A program made the translations under genes and the position numbers. Of a stretch of 64,000 nucleotides of DNA, positions 8,479 to 17,869 are shown one piece after another. Numbering within the stretch: the first letter of the stretch is position 1; every line of letters begins with the position of its first letter. The notes beneath the pieces were generated by a model. That model did not search any database. It was not told the DNA's origin and saw only the letters and a list, made by a program, of their open reading frames with translations. This stretch comes from PKWO01 sp036384915 (lineage in GTDB: Bacteria > Pseudomonadota > Gammaproteobacteria > Burkholderiales > Burkholderiaceae_D), in assembly GCA_036384915.1 (NCBI GenBank), contig DASVLJ010000070.1:62001-126000 (forward strand). The letters are read 5' to 3'.

Positions 8479-10071
8479 CTATTCGACTGCCCCACGTGCC
8501 GCAATCGCGCGCTGGATATCGTCGAAATCGCGCCCGCGCGTATCGATACCGCACTTGGTCAGCATGGCGGCCGAGAGGATCATGGGCAGGGCAATCATCA
8601 ATGACGACATGTCCATGTCGGTCAGCAAGCCGCACACGCCGCCGATGGCGCCCAAAATCCCGCCGAACTTGGAACTGGCCGCGATGATGCCCGAGCCCGT
8701 GGCGCGCAGATGCACGGGATAGATTTCCGCCGCATACGGGATCAGCGTGGCGATCACGCCGCTGCTGCTGACCAACAGGGAGGCGGTGGCGGCGACGATG
8801 GTGACATGGTTGAGCATGCCGAGCCGGCTCAGGATGAAGAACGACAGGAGCGATGCGCAGCACAGCACGATGAACAGGATCAGCGTCTTGATCGAATTCC
8901 AGCCATGGTAGAGCCAGGTGACCACGGCCGTGCCCGGCACCGCAAACAGGGCGGAGTAGGCGAGCAGGCCGCGTGCCGCACCGGCATCCATCTTCATGCT
9001 GTTCAAGTTGGCCGGCAGCCACAGCATGAAGCCGAAATTGACCAAGCCCCAGGCCAGTCCGCAGACGATCAAGGCCAGCGAGACAAAGGCATGCGGGCCG
9101 GTGAGCAGTTCGCGCACGCCGCCGTGCTGTTCTTTCGGGGCGGAGTGTTTGGCATCTTCATGGTCGAATTCTCCGGCATATTTCTTCAGCACGGCGCGTG
9201 CTTCCGCGTTCAACCCCATGTTGACCAGGAAGCGAGGTGATTCGGGAATGAAGCGGTCGAGCACGATGATGATGGCGCCGGTGGGCAGTCCGAGCAGCCA
9301 GAGCGAACGCCAGCTGAACAGGGGTTCGAGCCAGGCGGCCGAGCCCGAAGCCAGCAGGTAGCCCACAGAGTTGCCAATCCCGCCCAGCATGACCAGGAGC
9401 CAGCCGCGGTGGCGCGTCGGGATCATTTCCGCCATTAGCGTGAAGGTGATGGGCAGGAGGCCGCCGGCAGAGGCGCCCATCAGGAAGCACATCGCCAGGT
9501 TCCACGAGAAGGCCGGCATGGCGCCGCAGATGGCCGTGCCCATGAACATGAGGGCCGAAAGCAGGATGGCGCAACGTCTGCCGTAGAGGTCGGCCACACG
9601 GCCCCAGATCACCGAACCAAGCGCCGTGCCGGTCAATGCCACCAAGGCTAGCCATCCCGCTGTTTGCTTGGTGATTTCATATTCGCGGCTCATGCCGGGA
9701 ATAACCATGCCGAGCGTGGCCGGCTTCATCACGTCGACCGCCAAAGCAACCAGCAGCACGCATACCAGTTTCCAATGGGCGCTGTTGAGCGGCGCGCCAT
9801 CGGCAACGTGGAAGGAGACGGCCCGGTCTTGCGTCTTGCCGCGCAGCTTGGCCAAGCGCGGCATCATGCCGTATGCGGCAAGGGCCAGGCCGGCGGGAAT
9901 CAGGAACATGCCCGTCGTCATGGTTGCATCCATGGGCATGCCGGCCATGCGGTAGCCGTCGTTGGACGCCATCAGGAACATGGGAATATGGGCCAGCACG
10001 CCCGCTACGAGAGCGGCACAGCCAAACCAGAAAAACCCCGGGTGGTGGAAAGACAAACCGTTCGATTTCAT
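8479..10071 (-). CDS. MFS transporter with N-terminal two-helix extension
   Basis: A 530-residue major facilitator transporter. The core begins near residue 100 and carries the loop 2-3 motif GRVADLYGRR and the loop 6-7 motif PESPRFL, both typical of the sugar/aromatic acid:H+ symporter branches (AAHS, NiaP-like). The first 90 residues add two further predicted membrane segments (FFWFGCAALVAGVLAHIPMF and MFLIPAGLALAAYGMMP), giving about 14 in total. The substrate is unknown; an organic acid is a reasonable guess. It is convergent with the SDR gene at 7701. Confidence 0.85.
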   Translation of the reverse strand: MKSNGLSFHHPGFFWFGCAALVAGVLAHIPMFLMASNDGYRMAGMPMDATMTTGMFLIPAGLALAAYGMMPRLAKLRGKTQDRAVSFHVADGAPLNSAHWKLVCVLLVALAVDVMKPATLGMVIPGMSREYEITKQTAGWLALVALTGTALGSVIWGRVADLYGRRCAILLSALMFMGTAICGAMPAFSWNLAMCFLMGASAGGLLPITFTLMAEMIPTRHRGWLLVMLGGIGNSVGYLLASGSAAWLEPLFSWRSLWLLGLPTGAIIIVLDRFIPESPRFLVNMGLNAEARAVLKKYAGEFDHEDAKHSAPKEQHGGVRELLTGPHAFVSLALIVCGLAWGLVNFGFMLWLPANLNSMKMDAGAARGLLAYSALFAVPGTAVVTWLYHGWNSIKTLILFIVLCCASLLSFFILSRLGMLNHVTIVAATASLLVSSSGVIATLIPYAAEIYPVHLRATGSGIIAASSKFGGILGAIGGVCGLLTDMDMSSLMIALPMILSAAMLTKCGIDTRGRDFDDIQRAIAARGAVE

Positions 10072-10156
10072 TGGCTACCAACTAACAAAAGTTATACCTC
10101 CTAGCCCTACAGACTGCTGCCGCCGATTGTACGCAAGATCAGCGGGGAAATATACT

Positions 10157-10883
10157 TCAAGGCAATGCCGTTTGTGCCGCACGGGCCTGATGCAGCAGGG
10201 CCGGCGCAAAGGGGGCCCACATGGCCGTCCGAATACCCGCTTGCGCCAGTGCTGCGCGCCCCCAGTCATTGCAGGTGGAAAATAGCGAGTAGCGGCCGGT
10301 CGCTTCATAGAATGCGTCGCGTTCATCGTAATGCGCGCCTGCGACCACGATGGGTTTGCCATAAGCGTCCAAGGCGAAGGAGTCGTCGATGGCCGCGATC
10401 AGCTTGACGTAGTGGGCGGGGCTGATGTGCAGCTTGACGACCTCGGCCGATTCGAGCGGCCGGCCCAGCGGCTCGACGTGCAGCAGCATGCCGTCGAACC
10501 CGGCAAGCGCGCAAGGCGTTGTCGGCCTTCAAGTCGGCCCATTGTTTTGTTTCGAGATAGAAGGCGCGGTCGCCCCAGCCGATGGCGAGATAGTCAGCGC
10601 CGGCGAGGTTCGGCAGCCTGGCGTTCCAGCCGCGCGAATCGCTTTTGATCGGCAGGATCAGACCGGTGTGCACGGCATTGGCATGGATGTAGATATCGAT
10701 GCCTTGCGCGCTTTGCCTGAAGTCGCGGTTGATGGGTACGACGCCGAGCACGAGCGCCGCCAGTGCATAGAGCAGCAGCGGGCAGAGCACGACCATGGCG
10801 GTGCGGACCAGGGATTTTTCATGCAGGTGCGATAGCGTCGAATGGCGGTATGATGCCCGGCATATCACCGGATGGCGCGCCAT
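10157..10883 (-). pseudogene. DUF2459 (TIGR02117-like) membrane protein, frameshifted
   Basis: The upstream part (10883 down to about 10510) encodes a membrane anchor (VVLCPLLLYALAALVLG) followed by IYIHANAVHTGLILPI and a WGDRAFYLETKQWADL segment. The rest of the family pattern, including LLHVEPLG, ISPAHYVKL and YSLFSTCNDWGRAALAQAG, continues in another frame ending at 10157. Reading across needs one extra base in the GCGCGC tract near 10505-10512. Either the gene is inactive or one base was missed. The ATG at 10796 is an alternative start. The function of this family is unknown; the family name is from memory. Confidence 0.75.
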
Positions 10884-11152
10884 GTTGCCTGTTCGCTAAT
10901 TTGACGTGGCCCTCTAAAATGCTAGAATGTGGACCACGAGCAAAGCGCTTTATATTTTGTTAAGACATTTTGTACAAACGATGGGGCCGCCAATTATCCA
11001 AATGCGCCAAACGCGCCGGCCCGGGTAAGTAAAAGAATAAATAAACGAGACCTTGCCTGAATTGGGCGAGTTGCGAACCTGACGTTACAAATGTTTTGCC
11101 GCATGTGCGATCCCACTCTCGCCATGCTCCGACAAACTCACTTGGGACCTTT

Positions 11153-12130
11153 ATGCTGGATAAGAGCCTGTATTTGGATTTTGAGGCGCCGATCGCCGAT
11201 ATCGAAGCAAAGATCGACATGTTGCGTTTTTCCGATGAGGAATCCGCCGTCGACTTGTCCGAAGAGATCGACCGCCTCGCCGCCAAAAGCTATGCGCTGA
11301 CCCAGAACATCTACTCCAAGCTTACGCCCGGCCAGATCGTCAAGGTGGCGCGCCATGCCAAGCGCCCCTATACGCTGGACTACGTATCGCATATCTTCAC
11401 CGATTTCCACGAGTTGCGCGGCGATCGCATGTTTGCCGACGACCAATCGATCGTGGGCGGTCTGGCACGCCTGAACGGCAAGGCCTGCATGGTGATCGGC
11501 CACCAGAAGGGGCGCGACACCAAGGAACGCGCCGCGCGTAACTTCGGCTATCCGCGGCCCGAGGGCTATCGCAAGGCGCTACGCCTGATGAAGACGGCCG
11601 AGAAGTTCGGTATTCCGGTCTTCACCTTTATCGACACCCCCGGCGCCTGGCCCGGTATCGACGCCGAAGAGCGCAACCAGTCGCAGGCGATCGGCAAGAA
11701 TCTCTATGAAATGGCGCAATTGGCCGTGCCCATCATCGTCACCATCATCGGCGAAGGCGGCTCGGGCGGCGCGCTGGCCATCGGCGTGGGCGACACGACG
11801 CTCATGCTCCAATATGCCACCTATTCGGTCATTTCGCCCGAATCGTGCTCGTCCATCCTGTGGCGCGACACCGAGCACACCAACGACGCCGCCGAGGCGC
11901 TGGCCTTGACCGCACATCGCCTGAAAGCCTTGAAGCTGATCGACAAGATCGTCAACGAACCGGTCGGCGGTGCACATCGCGACCCCAAGGCGGCGGCAGC
12001 CGCGCTGAAGAAGGCGCTGGTCGAAAGCCTGCGCCAGATTGACGATACTTCGGTCGAGAAACTGCTCGAACGGCGCCAGGAGCGCTTGATGAGCTATGGC
12101 GAGTTCAAGGAATTCACCCACGAGGGTTGA
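11153..12130 (+). CDS. accA: Acetyl-CoA carboxylase carboxyltransferase alpha subunit
   Basis: The 325-residue alpha subunit of carboxyltransferase, which with AccD transfers CO2 from carboxybiotin to acetyl-CoA in the first step of fatty acid synthesis. Conserved blocks are visible: GHQKGRDTKER, FGIPVFTFIDTPGAWPGI, IGEGGSGGALAIGVGD and SPESCSSILWRD. The ATG at 11153 gives the usual N-terminus MLDKSLYLDFE and follows TTGGGA. The 269-bp region before it has no gene but contains an AT-rich stretch (10952-10980) that could hold its promoter. The partner accD lies separately at 38175. Confidence 0.97.
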   Translation: MLDKSLYLDFEAPIADIEAKIDMLRFSDEESAVDLSEEIDRLAAKSYALTQNIYSKLTPGQIVKVARHAKRPYTLDYVSHIFTDFHELRGDRMFADDQSIVGGLARLNGKACMVIGHQKGRDTKERAARNFGYPRPEGYRKALRLMKTAEKFGIPVFTFIDTPGAWPGIDAEERNQSQAIGKNLYEMAQLAVPIIVTIIGEGGSGGALAIGVGDTTLMLQYATYSVISPESCSSILWRDTEHTNDAAEALALTAHRLKALKLIDKIVNEPVGGAHRDPKAAAAALKKALVESLRQIDDTSVEKLLERRQERLMSYGEFKEFTHEG

Positions 12131-12131
12131 T

Positions 12132-12698
12132 ATGCCGAAGACGTGGATCGCCGCGGCCCTGCTGTTGTGTTCCACGCTTTGCATGGCGCAAGAAAAATCC
12201 GTCGCCATCCACGGCTTCGACAAGATGTCGTGCGAAGACTGGTTTGGCTCGGAGAACCAAGCCGAGGCGCGCCAGCAGTACATCGCCTGGATCCGTGGTG
12301 TCGTCACCGGCTATAACTACGCCAACCCCGGCAACCAGGTCAGCGGCGGCCGCATGCCATCTGATTTCGGCCTCGCCGTCTTTGTCGACAATTATTGCCA
12401 TTCCAGGCGCGCGACCTCGGTCGCCGGCGCGGCATTTGCGCTGATTGCCGACCGGCGCGGCAACGCGGCGGTGCAAATCATCGACGACCAGCCCACGCCC
12501 GAAGTCAGGATCGACGCCAAGACCGGTGCCAAGACCGGTGCGGAATCGGCCGCAAAGTCTGCAGACAAGCCGGCACAGAACGACGAGACCCCGGGCTTCC
12601 ACGACTGGCTGGCGCGCCAGAGCGACGATATCAAGAGCCTTGGCGTCGATCTTCAGCGCAGCATCTACCGCAAGGAAATGGCGCTCAAAGAACGCTAA
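12132..12698 (+). CDS. Secreted hypothetical protein downstream of accA
   Basis: A 188-residue protein with a clear Sec signal peptide (KTWIAAALLLCSTLCMAQ, cleavage after CMA). The mature part has two conserved-looking Cys residues, in MSCEDWFG and DNYCHSRR, and a WIRGVVTGYNYAN segment, a pattern reminiscent of small periplasmic HdeA- or Rap1a-like proteins, but similarity is too weak to name a family. The C-terminal third is rich in Asp, Lys and Ala and probably disordered, with a short repeat AKTGAKTGAES. It starts one base after the accA stop with GAGGG as ribosome site, so the two are probably cotranscribed. Confidence 0.7.
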   Translation: MPKTWIAAALLLCSTLCMAQEKSVAIHGFDKMSCEDWFGSENQAEARQQYIAWIRGVVTGYNYANPGNQVSGGRMPSDFGLAVFVDNYCHSRRATSVAGAAFALIADRRGNAAVQIIDDQPTPEVRIDAKTGAKTGAESAAKSADKPAQNDETPGFHDWLARQSDDIKSLGVDLQRSIYRKEMALKER

Positions 12699-12713
12699 AG
12701 TCTGGCCGCAGCT

Positions 12714-13160
12714 TTATCGCTGATTCTGCAAGTGCGCCTGATAAAAGCGGATAAAAGCCTGTGTCTTTGCCGATACATGGCGGCCAGGCGGGAAGACCGC
12801 GTAGAGTCCGCCGCACGGCGGACGCCGGTTCTCCAATACCCGCACCAGTCGTCCGGACGCCAGATCGGGCTGGGCGCTGAACTCATCCAGTACGGTGAAG
12901 CCTGCGCCGTGGCGCACCAACGAACGCAGTGACGAAGCCGAATCGGTTTTCATCCGCGCTTTCAGGTACACGGTTTGCTCGCCGCCTTCGCCGGAGCCGA
13001 ATGTCCAAGTCAATGGCGTAGGCAACAGCGTCAGGGCCACCCAGTCGTGGCGGGGTAGGTCGGACGGCGTCGCCAGCGTCTCGGCCTGCTGCAGGTAGCC
13101 GGGGGACGCCACCACGTATTGTTTGAACTCTCCCAGTTTCACCGCGCAGCGAGCTGGCAC
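12714..13160 (-). pseudogene. LysR regulator remnant, C-terminal domain only
   Basis: About 148 residues match the second half of a LysR effector domain: KLGEFKQYVVASPGYL is the normal strand and loop of that domain, and GAGFTVLDEF and SAKTQAFIRFYQAHL its end. The HTH and first subdomain are missing. Upstream of 13160 the sequence still resembles the expected family segment for about 40 bp but in mixed frames, then turns AT-rich. This is most simply a decayed, truncated gene. A functional short protein from the GTG at 13158-13160 is unlikely. Confidence 0.75.
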
Positions 13161-13240
13161 ACCCGGCCCACGAAGCCTCGCGGTTCGCCCCAGCCTATTG
13201 ATATCGATTTAATGCGTTATTAGAGTCTACGTGGGCGCCA

Positions 13241-13564
13241 TCAAGCCACAAAGGCGGCGATGGCGCCCGCTTCGTTTTCACCGATTCTGACGAAAGCCGT
13301 GCCGATGCGAAAGCCGTTGAGATAGCTGTGCTTCGCGCAATGCACGATCCGGCACAGCACGGAGAGTTGTCCTTCGTGGCCGGGTAACGGGAAGCGCAGC
13401 ATGCGCGAAGCGCCGACGGCATATTCTTCGGCGGAGAGGAAGGCTGCGCCGCTTTGGGAGATGTCGAGCAGCTCGACCCTGTTCCAGGTATTGCCCAGCA
13501 CGTCGGCAATTGCCGCTTCGGTATGCAACGCCTTGCGCCGGTGTGTACGCTTGTCTCGCTCCAT
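13241..13564 (-). CDS. PilZ domain protein
   Basis: A 107-residue single-domain protein with the c-di-GMP-binding pattern of PilZ: basic RTHRRK near the start (RxxxR type) and the LDISQSGAAFL loop (DxSxxG) about 30 residues later. It is thus a likely cyclic-di-GMP effector. I start at the Met at 13564 because GGAGG lies just upstream; a longer frame to 13615 lacks a ribosome site. It stands alone. A second small PilZ protein lies at 18131 and a diguanylate cyclase at 62091. Confidence 0.82.
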   Translation of the reverse strand: MERDKRTHRRKALHTEAAIADVLGNTWNRVELLDISQSGAAFLSAEEYAVGASRMLRFPLPGHEGQLSVLCRIVHCAKHSYLNGFRIGTAFVRIGENEAGAIAAFVA

Positions 13565-13711
13565 GTCTATGCCGCCTCCGCAGTGTGGTGTGCCATTATC
13601 GCGCAAGCACCGCATGCTGCGGAAACATTCGGTAACAACCGATACAAGTTGCGCCTACAAAACCGGACTGCGATAGCCGTAAATGAAGCATCGCAAGCAG
13701 CAGGAGGCATC

Positions 13712-13909
13712 ATGGCGCGCAAACCGCTGAGCGGGGAAGATCTAGTCTTGTTGAACGCACAAATCCAGTCGCGCGACCGGGAAACGGCCGGTCTTGCCAA
13801 ACGAATATTGCTCGAATCGGTGCAGGATGCCAGCCGTTTTGCCGACTCAACCGTTCAAGAGTGGGCGCGCCGCATCGTCAAACGCGAATCGCGCTCGTCG
13901 ATGCATTAA
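13712..13909 (+). CDS. Small hypothetical protein
   Basis: A 65-residue, mostly helical, charged protein beginning MARKPLSGEDLVLLN. It is supported mainly by an excellent ribosome site (AGGAGG) seven bases before the ATG and by a sensible amphipathic composition. No family recognised and no membrane segment. The upstream frame stays open to 13454 but that part is antisense to the PilZ gene and is not used. Confidence 0.6.
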   Translation: MARKPLSGEDLVLLNAQIQSRDRETAGLAKRILLESVQDASRFADSTVQEWARRIVKRESRSSMH

Positions 13910-14064
13910 TACGCAAACAAGTGTTTCGGCACGCCCGCAACAGTGGGCCGCCTTCCGGTTCAATCCCGCTTTTTTCAGTACGGCTTCTGCGCTAAGATAA
14001 ATCGCGACGGGGCCGCTATATGCTCCTCAATTCTGGGTGCATCGCATTACGCGAGGGGGCATGC

Positions 14065-14307
14065 ATGGAAAGAACGGTCTTGAGCGCGGAAGAACTCCGC
14101 AAGAAAGTCGAGAAGCTGGTCAGCGCGATTCCCGAGATCGTCGATGACGAAGCCAAGGTCGTGACGCCGACACCGCAGGCACACGAAATCGACCGCGACG
14201 GCTGCAACTGGGATATGGGGAATTTCAAGGGCGGCGCAGATTACGAAACCGAAATCCGCGAAGCCGTGGAGCACGTGCGCGAGAAATACAATCTCGCGCA
14301 CAAATAA
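14065..14307 (+). CDS. Small hypothetical acidic protein
   Basis: An 80-residue protein with two helical halves (EELRKKVEKLVSAI and EIREAVEHVREKYN) around a Gly/Asp-rich linker with HEIDRDGCNWDMGNF. The ATG at 14065 follows GAGGGGG. The single Cys and the conserved-looking central motif suggest a real gene, but I cannot assign a function. It is convergent with the NatB-type permease gene. Confidence 0.6.
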   Translation: MERTVLSAEELRKKVEKLVSAIPEIVDDEAKVVTPTPQAHEIDRDGCNWDMGNFKGGADYETEIREAVEHVREKYNLAHK

Positions 14308-14349
14308 TTCAAGTCACGGCCCATGCCTTGATGGCAATTTGAAGCTGCT

Positions 14350-15546
14350 TCATACCCCAAGCACGTATTTTTCGCTGTTCAGGCGCCAAGCCGCAAAGCC
14401 GATCGACAGCAGCGCCGCCAGCAGCGAACTGCCCATGGTCAGCACATAGGGCAGCATGCCGATCGTCTGGCCCTTGGCCACTTCGAGCAGCAGCGTCTGG
14501 TTTGCCAGAACGGGTACGGCATACATCCAGGTGGCCGTATTCAAGTCCAGCATGGGCACGATGATGGTGGGCATCATGGGCAGAAGCACGGCGAAGCTCA
14601 TCATGGTCTGCGCCTCCTTGAAGGTGCGCGCATTCATGGCCAGCGCGATCTCGAAGGCGGCGGCGAACAGGCATAGCGGAATGGCGCACGCCATCATGCC
14701 GGCCAGCATGGGCCACCCCATGCGCCAGGACATGCCGATTTCTTCGAGCGGCATGAATTTCAGGATCAGGTGGGCCACCGTCAGTTCCAGCATCAGGCCG
14801 ACGATGGCAAGCGTTGCCGTCGCGAGCCACTTGCCCATGATGAGTTCGAACGACCGCACCGGCTGGGCGAGCAAGACTTCCAGCGACCGGCGTTCGCGTT
14901 CGCCGGCCGTGGTGTCCATGGCCGTGTTGAGGCAAAAGAAGAAGCTCGCGGCAAAGAAGATGCCGAGCAGGGCCCCGAGGAATTGCACCGAACGCGAGGC
15001 ATTGGTGGCGGTGTCATAGGATTGCAGCTGAATCGGCGTCAGTGCGGCAGGGGAGACGCCATGTGCCAGCAGCCGGGCGCTGGCGATGTTGGCATTGTAG
15101 TTGTGCAACACGGCCTCGACGCGGCGCAGCTTCGACTGCTGGTCGGTCGCCGAGTCGAACCACAGCTCGATGCGTGCCGGGCGCATGCTGTTGTAGTTGT
15201 CGGTGAACTTGGCGCCGACCTTGATCACCGCCACCACCTCGCGCTTGCGCAGCATGTCGGTGATGTCGGTTTCGTTCATGTCGTCGCGCGCCGCGATCTT
15301 GATGTTCTTCTGCTCCAGCAGCGAGACGAGGGTCGGCACCTGCGGTGCGCCGATCACGACCAGGGATACGTTTTCATGCTCGCCCTTGACCGCTATGTCG
15401 ATGATCTTGTGCAGCGCGACCCAGAGCATCAGCGGGTAGATCACCACGATCATCAGGAGCACGCCGAGGGCGCGCCGGTCGCGCAGGGCTTCGCGCAATT
15501 CCTTGCGCAGGACAATACCGAATTTGCTCCGCATTTTTTCCGCCAT
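14350..15546 (-). CDS. ABC-2 type permease, NatB-like
   Basis: A 398-residue permease: one membrane segment near residue 30 (LGVLLMIVVIYPLMLWVAL), a large extracytoplasmic domain of about 150 residues, then five or so membrane segments. GERERRSLEVLLAQPV is the conserved coupling segment of ABC-2 exporters. This layout matches NatB, the membrane part of the NatAB Na+ exporter, and the YhaP/DrrB-like group. The start overlaps the stop of the ATPase gene by one base (TAATG), so the two are translationally coupled. The real substrate is unknown. Confidence 0.85.
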   Translation of the reverse strand: MAEKMRSKFGIVLRKELREALRDRRALGVLLMIVVIYPLMLWVALHKIIDIAVKGEHENVSLVVIGAPQVPTLVSLLEQKNIKIAARDDMNETDITDMLRKREVVAVIKVGAKFTDNYNSMRPARIELWFDSATDQQSKLRRVEAVLHNYNANIASARLLAHGVSPAALTPIQLQSYDTATNASRSVQFLGALLGIFFAASFFFCLNTAMDTTAGERERRSLEVLLAQPVRSFELIMGKWLATATLAIVGLMLELTVAHLILKFMPLEEIGMSWRMGWPMLAGMMACAIPLCLFAAAFEIALAMNARTFKEAQTMMSFAVLLPMMPTIIVPMLDLNTATWMYAVPVLANQTLLLEVAKGQTIGMLPYVLTMGSSLLAALLSIGFAAWRLNSEKYVLGV

Positions 15547-16277
15547 TATGCGATCCCCTCGTCGGTGCCGACCAGGCTGACAAAAGCATCTTCCAGGTTG
15601 GCGATGCCGGTGCGTTCGCAGATATCGGCCGGCGAACCTTGCGCCACGGTCCGGCCCTTGGCGATCACGATCACGTCGTCGCACAAGTGCGTCACTTCCT
15701 GCATCACGTGAGTTGCCATGATGATGCAGGCGCCTTCGGCGCGCAGAGCCGCCAGCGTGCGGCGCAGGGCACGCGTGCTCATCACGTCCAGCCCGCGCGA
15801 AGGTTCGTCCAACAGCAGGTGGCGCGGCTTGTGCAGCAGCGTGCGCGCCAGCGCAACCTTGATGCGCTGTCCTTGGGAAAAACCCTTGGCACGGCGTTCC
15901 AGTATGTCTTCCATCGCAAGCAGGCTCACCACTTCGTCAATGCCGCGTGCGATGGCGGCGCGGCTCATGCCGTTCAATTCGCCGAAATAGACAAGGTGCT
16001 CGCGTGTAGTCAGCCGGTCGTACAGGCCGAACTGGTCGGTCAGGAAGCCGATGCTGCGCCGTGCAGCGATCGGGTCGGTCGCGGGGTCGAGGCCGTCGAT
16101 GCTGATCGTGCCCTGGTCGCGTTGTAGCAGGCCTACCAGCAGGCGCAGCAGCGTGGTTTTGCCCGCGCCGTTGGGACCCAGCAGGGCTGTGGTCTTGCCG
16201 TCTTCGGTACTGAACGTCACTCCGGATAACGCTTGTATGTTTCCGAAACGCTTGCGGACGTCGTCGACTTTTATCAT
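15546..16277 (-). CDS. ABC transporter ATP-binding protein, NatA-like
   Basis: A 243-residue ATPase with Walker A GPNGAGKTT (residues 34-42), signature FSQGQ, Walker B LLLDEP and the switch His in ATHVM. It should power the permease encoded directly downstream. The set hydrolase, ATPase, permease is tightly spaced on this strand (7 bp, then a 1-bp overlap) and forms one operon. Known relatives include NatA for sodium export and the DrrA group for drug export. Confidence 0.93.
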   Translation of the reverse strand: MIKVDDVRKRFGNIQALSGVTFSTEDGKTTALLGPNGAGKTTLLRLLVGLLQRDQGTISIDGLDPATDPIAARRSIGFLTDQFGLYDRLTTREHLVYFGELNGMSRAAIARGIDEVVSLLAMEDILERRAKGFSQGQRIKVALARTLLHKPRHLLLDEPSRGLDVMSTRALRRTLAALRAEGACIIMATHVMQEVTHLCDDVIVIAKGRTVAQGSPADICERTGIANLEDAFVSLVGTDEGIA

Positions 16278-16284
16278 GGTGGAT

Positions 16285-17745
16285 TTATGGATGAGGTCCG
16301 GCCGCGCCGAGTTGAAAACCGTTACGCGGAATCTCCCTCAGGCAGCCTGCCACGACGGGCGCACCGGGCTGGTCGAGGAACTCGCGCATCAACCGCGGCG
16401 CGCAGCCGAATTGCGAGACGATGTGCCCGCCGTTTTCAACCACGAAATGCTGGGCATGCGTCATGCGCTTGGCAGCGGCTTCGGCGCGGCGCGGCGGCGT
16501 GACGGGGTCGAGCGCGCCCGAGAGCAGCAGCACGGGCGCATCGATGGTGCCGGCTTCCCGGTAGGGAATCGCCGGGATATTCAGGGTTTGGCAGACGCGC
16601 GTGAGGAACTTCACTTCGCGCCCGGCGAGGAAGGAATTGTGCTCTTCCTCGGCCTCGATGGCCGGCGTGATGCGCGGGATGTCTTCGGCGCAGGTGACGG
16701 ACAGCATCAGGCCGACGGCCGGGCCTTCGAGAGAGAAATCGGAGGTGCTGTACATTTGCGCCACGAAGGGGTTCCAGTTGCCCTTGTCGGCACTGTCGAT
16801 CAAAAACGGGAGGCGGTTTGCGGCGTCGGCCGAATAAAGCACGGTGCGCACGGTTTGCAGGAAGCGCTCGGGGCGCAATTGCATCTGCATGCGGGCGGCC
16901 GTGCGCGGATGGTAAAAGTCGAGCTTGATGTCGCCGCTGTTGACGCGCGAGAGCAGGCCGTTGAACTGCTGCGAAGGGTTGGGATAGGCGGCGTGGCAGC
17001 CCGGGTCGTTATCGCACTGCCTGAAGGTGGCGTCGAGCGAGGCTTGCGCATCCTTGCCCCAGACGAAAATGATCTGGTCCGGCGCTGCCACGCCGTCGAG
17101 GATCAGTGCGCGGGCCGATGCCGGAAACAGCCGCGCATAAGCTTGCGCCAGGCGGGTGCCGTATGAGCCGCCCCAGAGATTGATGCGGCCGTAGCCGAGC
17201 GCGGTGCGTATTTGTTCCAGATCGCGCGCCGAATTCTCGGTGTTGTACAGTGCGAAAGGCTTGTTCAGCGATTGCATGCATTTGGCGATGAGTTGCAACT
17301 GGCCGTTTTCGTCGAGATCGTCGATTGCGCTGGTATCGTCGCAATCGAGTTTCCCAGAGAGGCCGGTGCCGCGCTGGTCGATGAAGACGATGTCGCGCGT
17401 GGTGCGCAGCTTGCGCATGCCAGATTCGAGCAGGGCGAGGATGTCGCTGCCGGCCTGGCCCGGGCCACCCGCCAGCACAAAAACCGGATCCGGCCGCGCG
17501 CCTTCGCGCAATGCCGGGGCCAGCGTGATGTGCAAGGCCAGCTTGGCCGCTTCGGGGTGTCGGTAATCGAGCGGAACCTGGATTTCAGCGCAACGCAGGG
17601 TCTGGTCGTAGCCGGGCAGGTGGCAGACCCGTCCGATTTGCATGGCGTTGGCCGGCGCCGCCTGGGCCGCAGGCATGATGCCGCAAAACAGCAGGGCGGC
17701 CGGAATCCATGGCGCCAGCAGCTTGCTCAATTTTTTAAAACCCAC
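16285..17745 (-). CDS. Secreted alpha/beta hydrolase, S33 tripeptidyl aminopeptidase-like
   Basis: A 486-residue exported hydrolase. The GTG at 17745 has GGAGG upstream and gives a clean signal peptide (KLLAPWIPAALLFCGIMPAAQA). The nucleophile elbow is GGSYG, with the oxyanion segment LAGGPGQAGSD and the aspartate in GALDPVTPP; the C-terminal TAP-like domain carries the catalytic His in NGGHIV. Family members release N-terminal peptides or Pro residues. It is the first gene of the operon with the NatAB-like exporter, so a peptide or peptide-like compound could link the two, but this is speculation. Confidence 0.85.
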   Translation of the reverse strand: MGFKKLSKLLAPWIPAALLFCGIMPAAQAAPANAMQIGRVCHLPGYDQTLRCAEIQVPLDYRHPEAAKLALHITLAPALREGARPDPVFVLAGGPGQAGSDILALLESGMRKLRTTRDIVFIDQRGTGLSGKLDCDDTSAIDDLDENGQLQLIAKCMQSLNKPFALYNTENSARDLEQIRTALGYGRINLWGGSYGTRLAQAYARLFPASARALILDGVAAPDQIIFVWGKDAQASLDATFRQCDNDPGCHAAYPNPSQQFNGLLSRVNSGDIKLDFYHPRTAARMQMQLRPERFLQTVRTVLYSADAANRLPFLIDSADKGNWNPFVAQMYSTSDFSLEGPAVGLMLSVTCAEDIPRITPAIEAEEEHNSFLAGREVKFLTRVCQTLNIPAIPYREAGTIDAPVLLLSGALDPVTPPRRAEAAAKRMTHAQHFVVENGGHIVSQFGCAPRLMREFLDQPGAPVVAGCLREIPRNGFQLGAAGPHP

Positions 17746-17869
17746 CGGGCCTCCAAATCTTGTGATTCCGGAAATTATACGTTGCTGGCGCAGCAGTGGC
17801 ACAGTCGTGGGATAGATAGTAATATTGCAGTGAAGCCACGCCTATATTGCGGCGAGCGAGGATACCAAC

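Noticed and set aside
15546..16277. The ABC ATPase as a specific sodium or antibiotic exporter
   Set aside because: The NatA and drug-exporter branches are not separable by eye, so only the general type is given.
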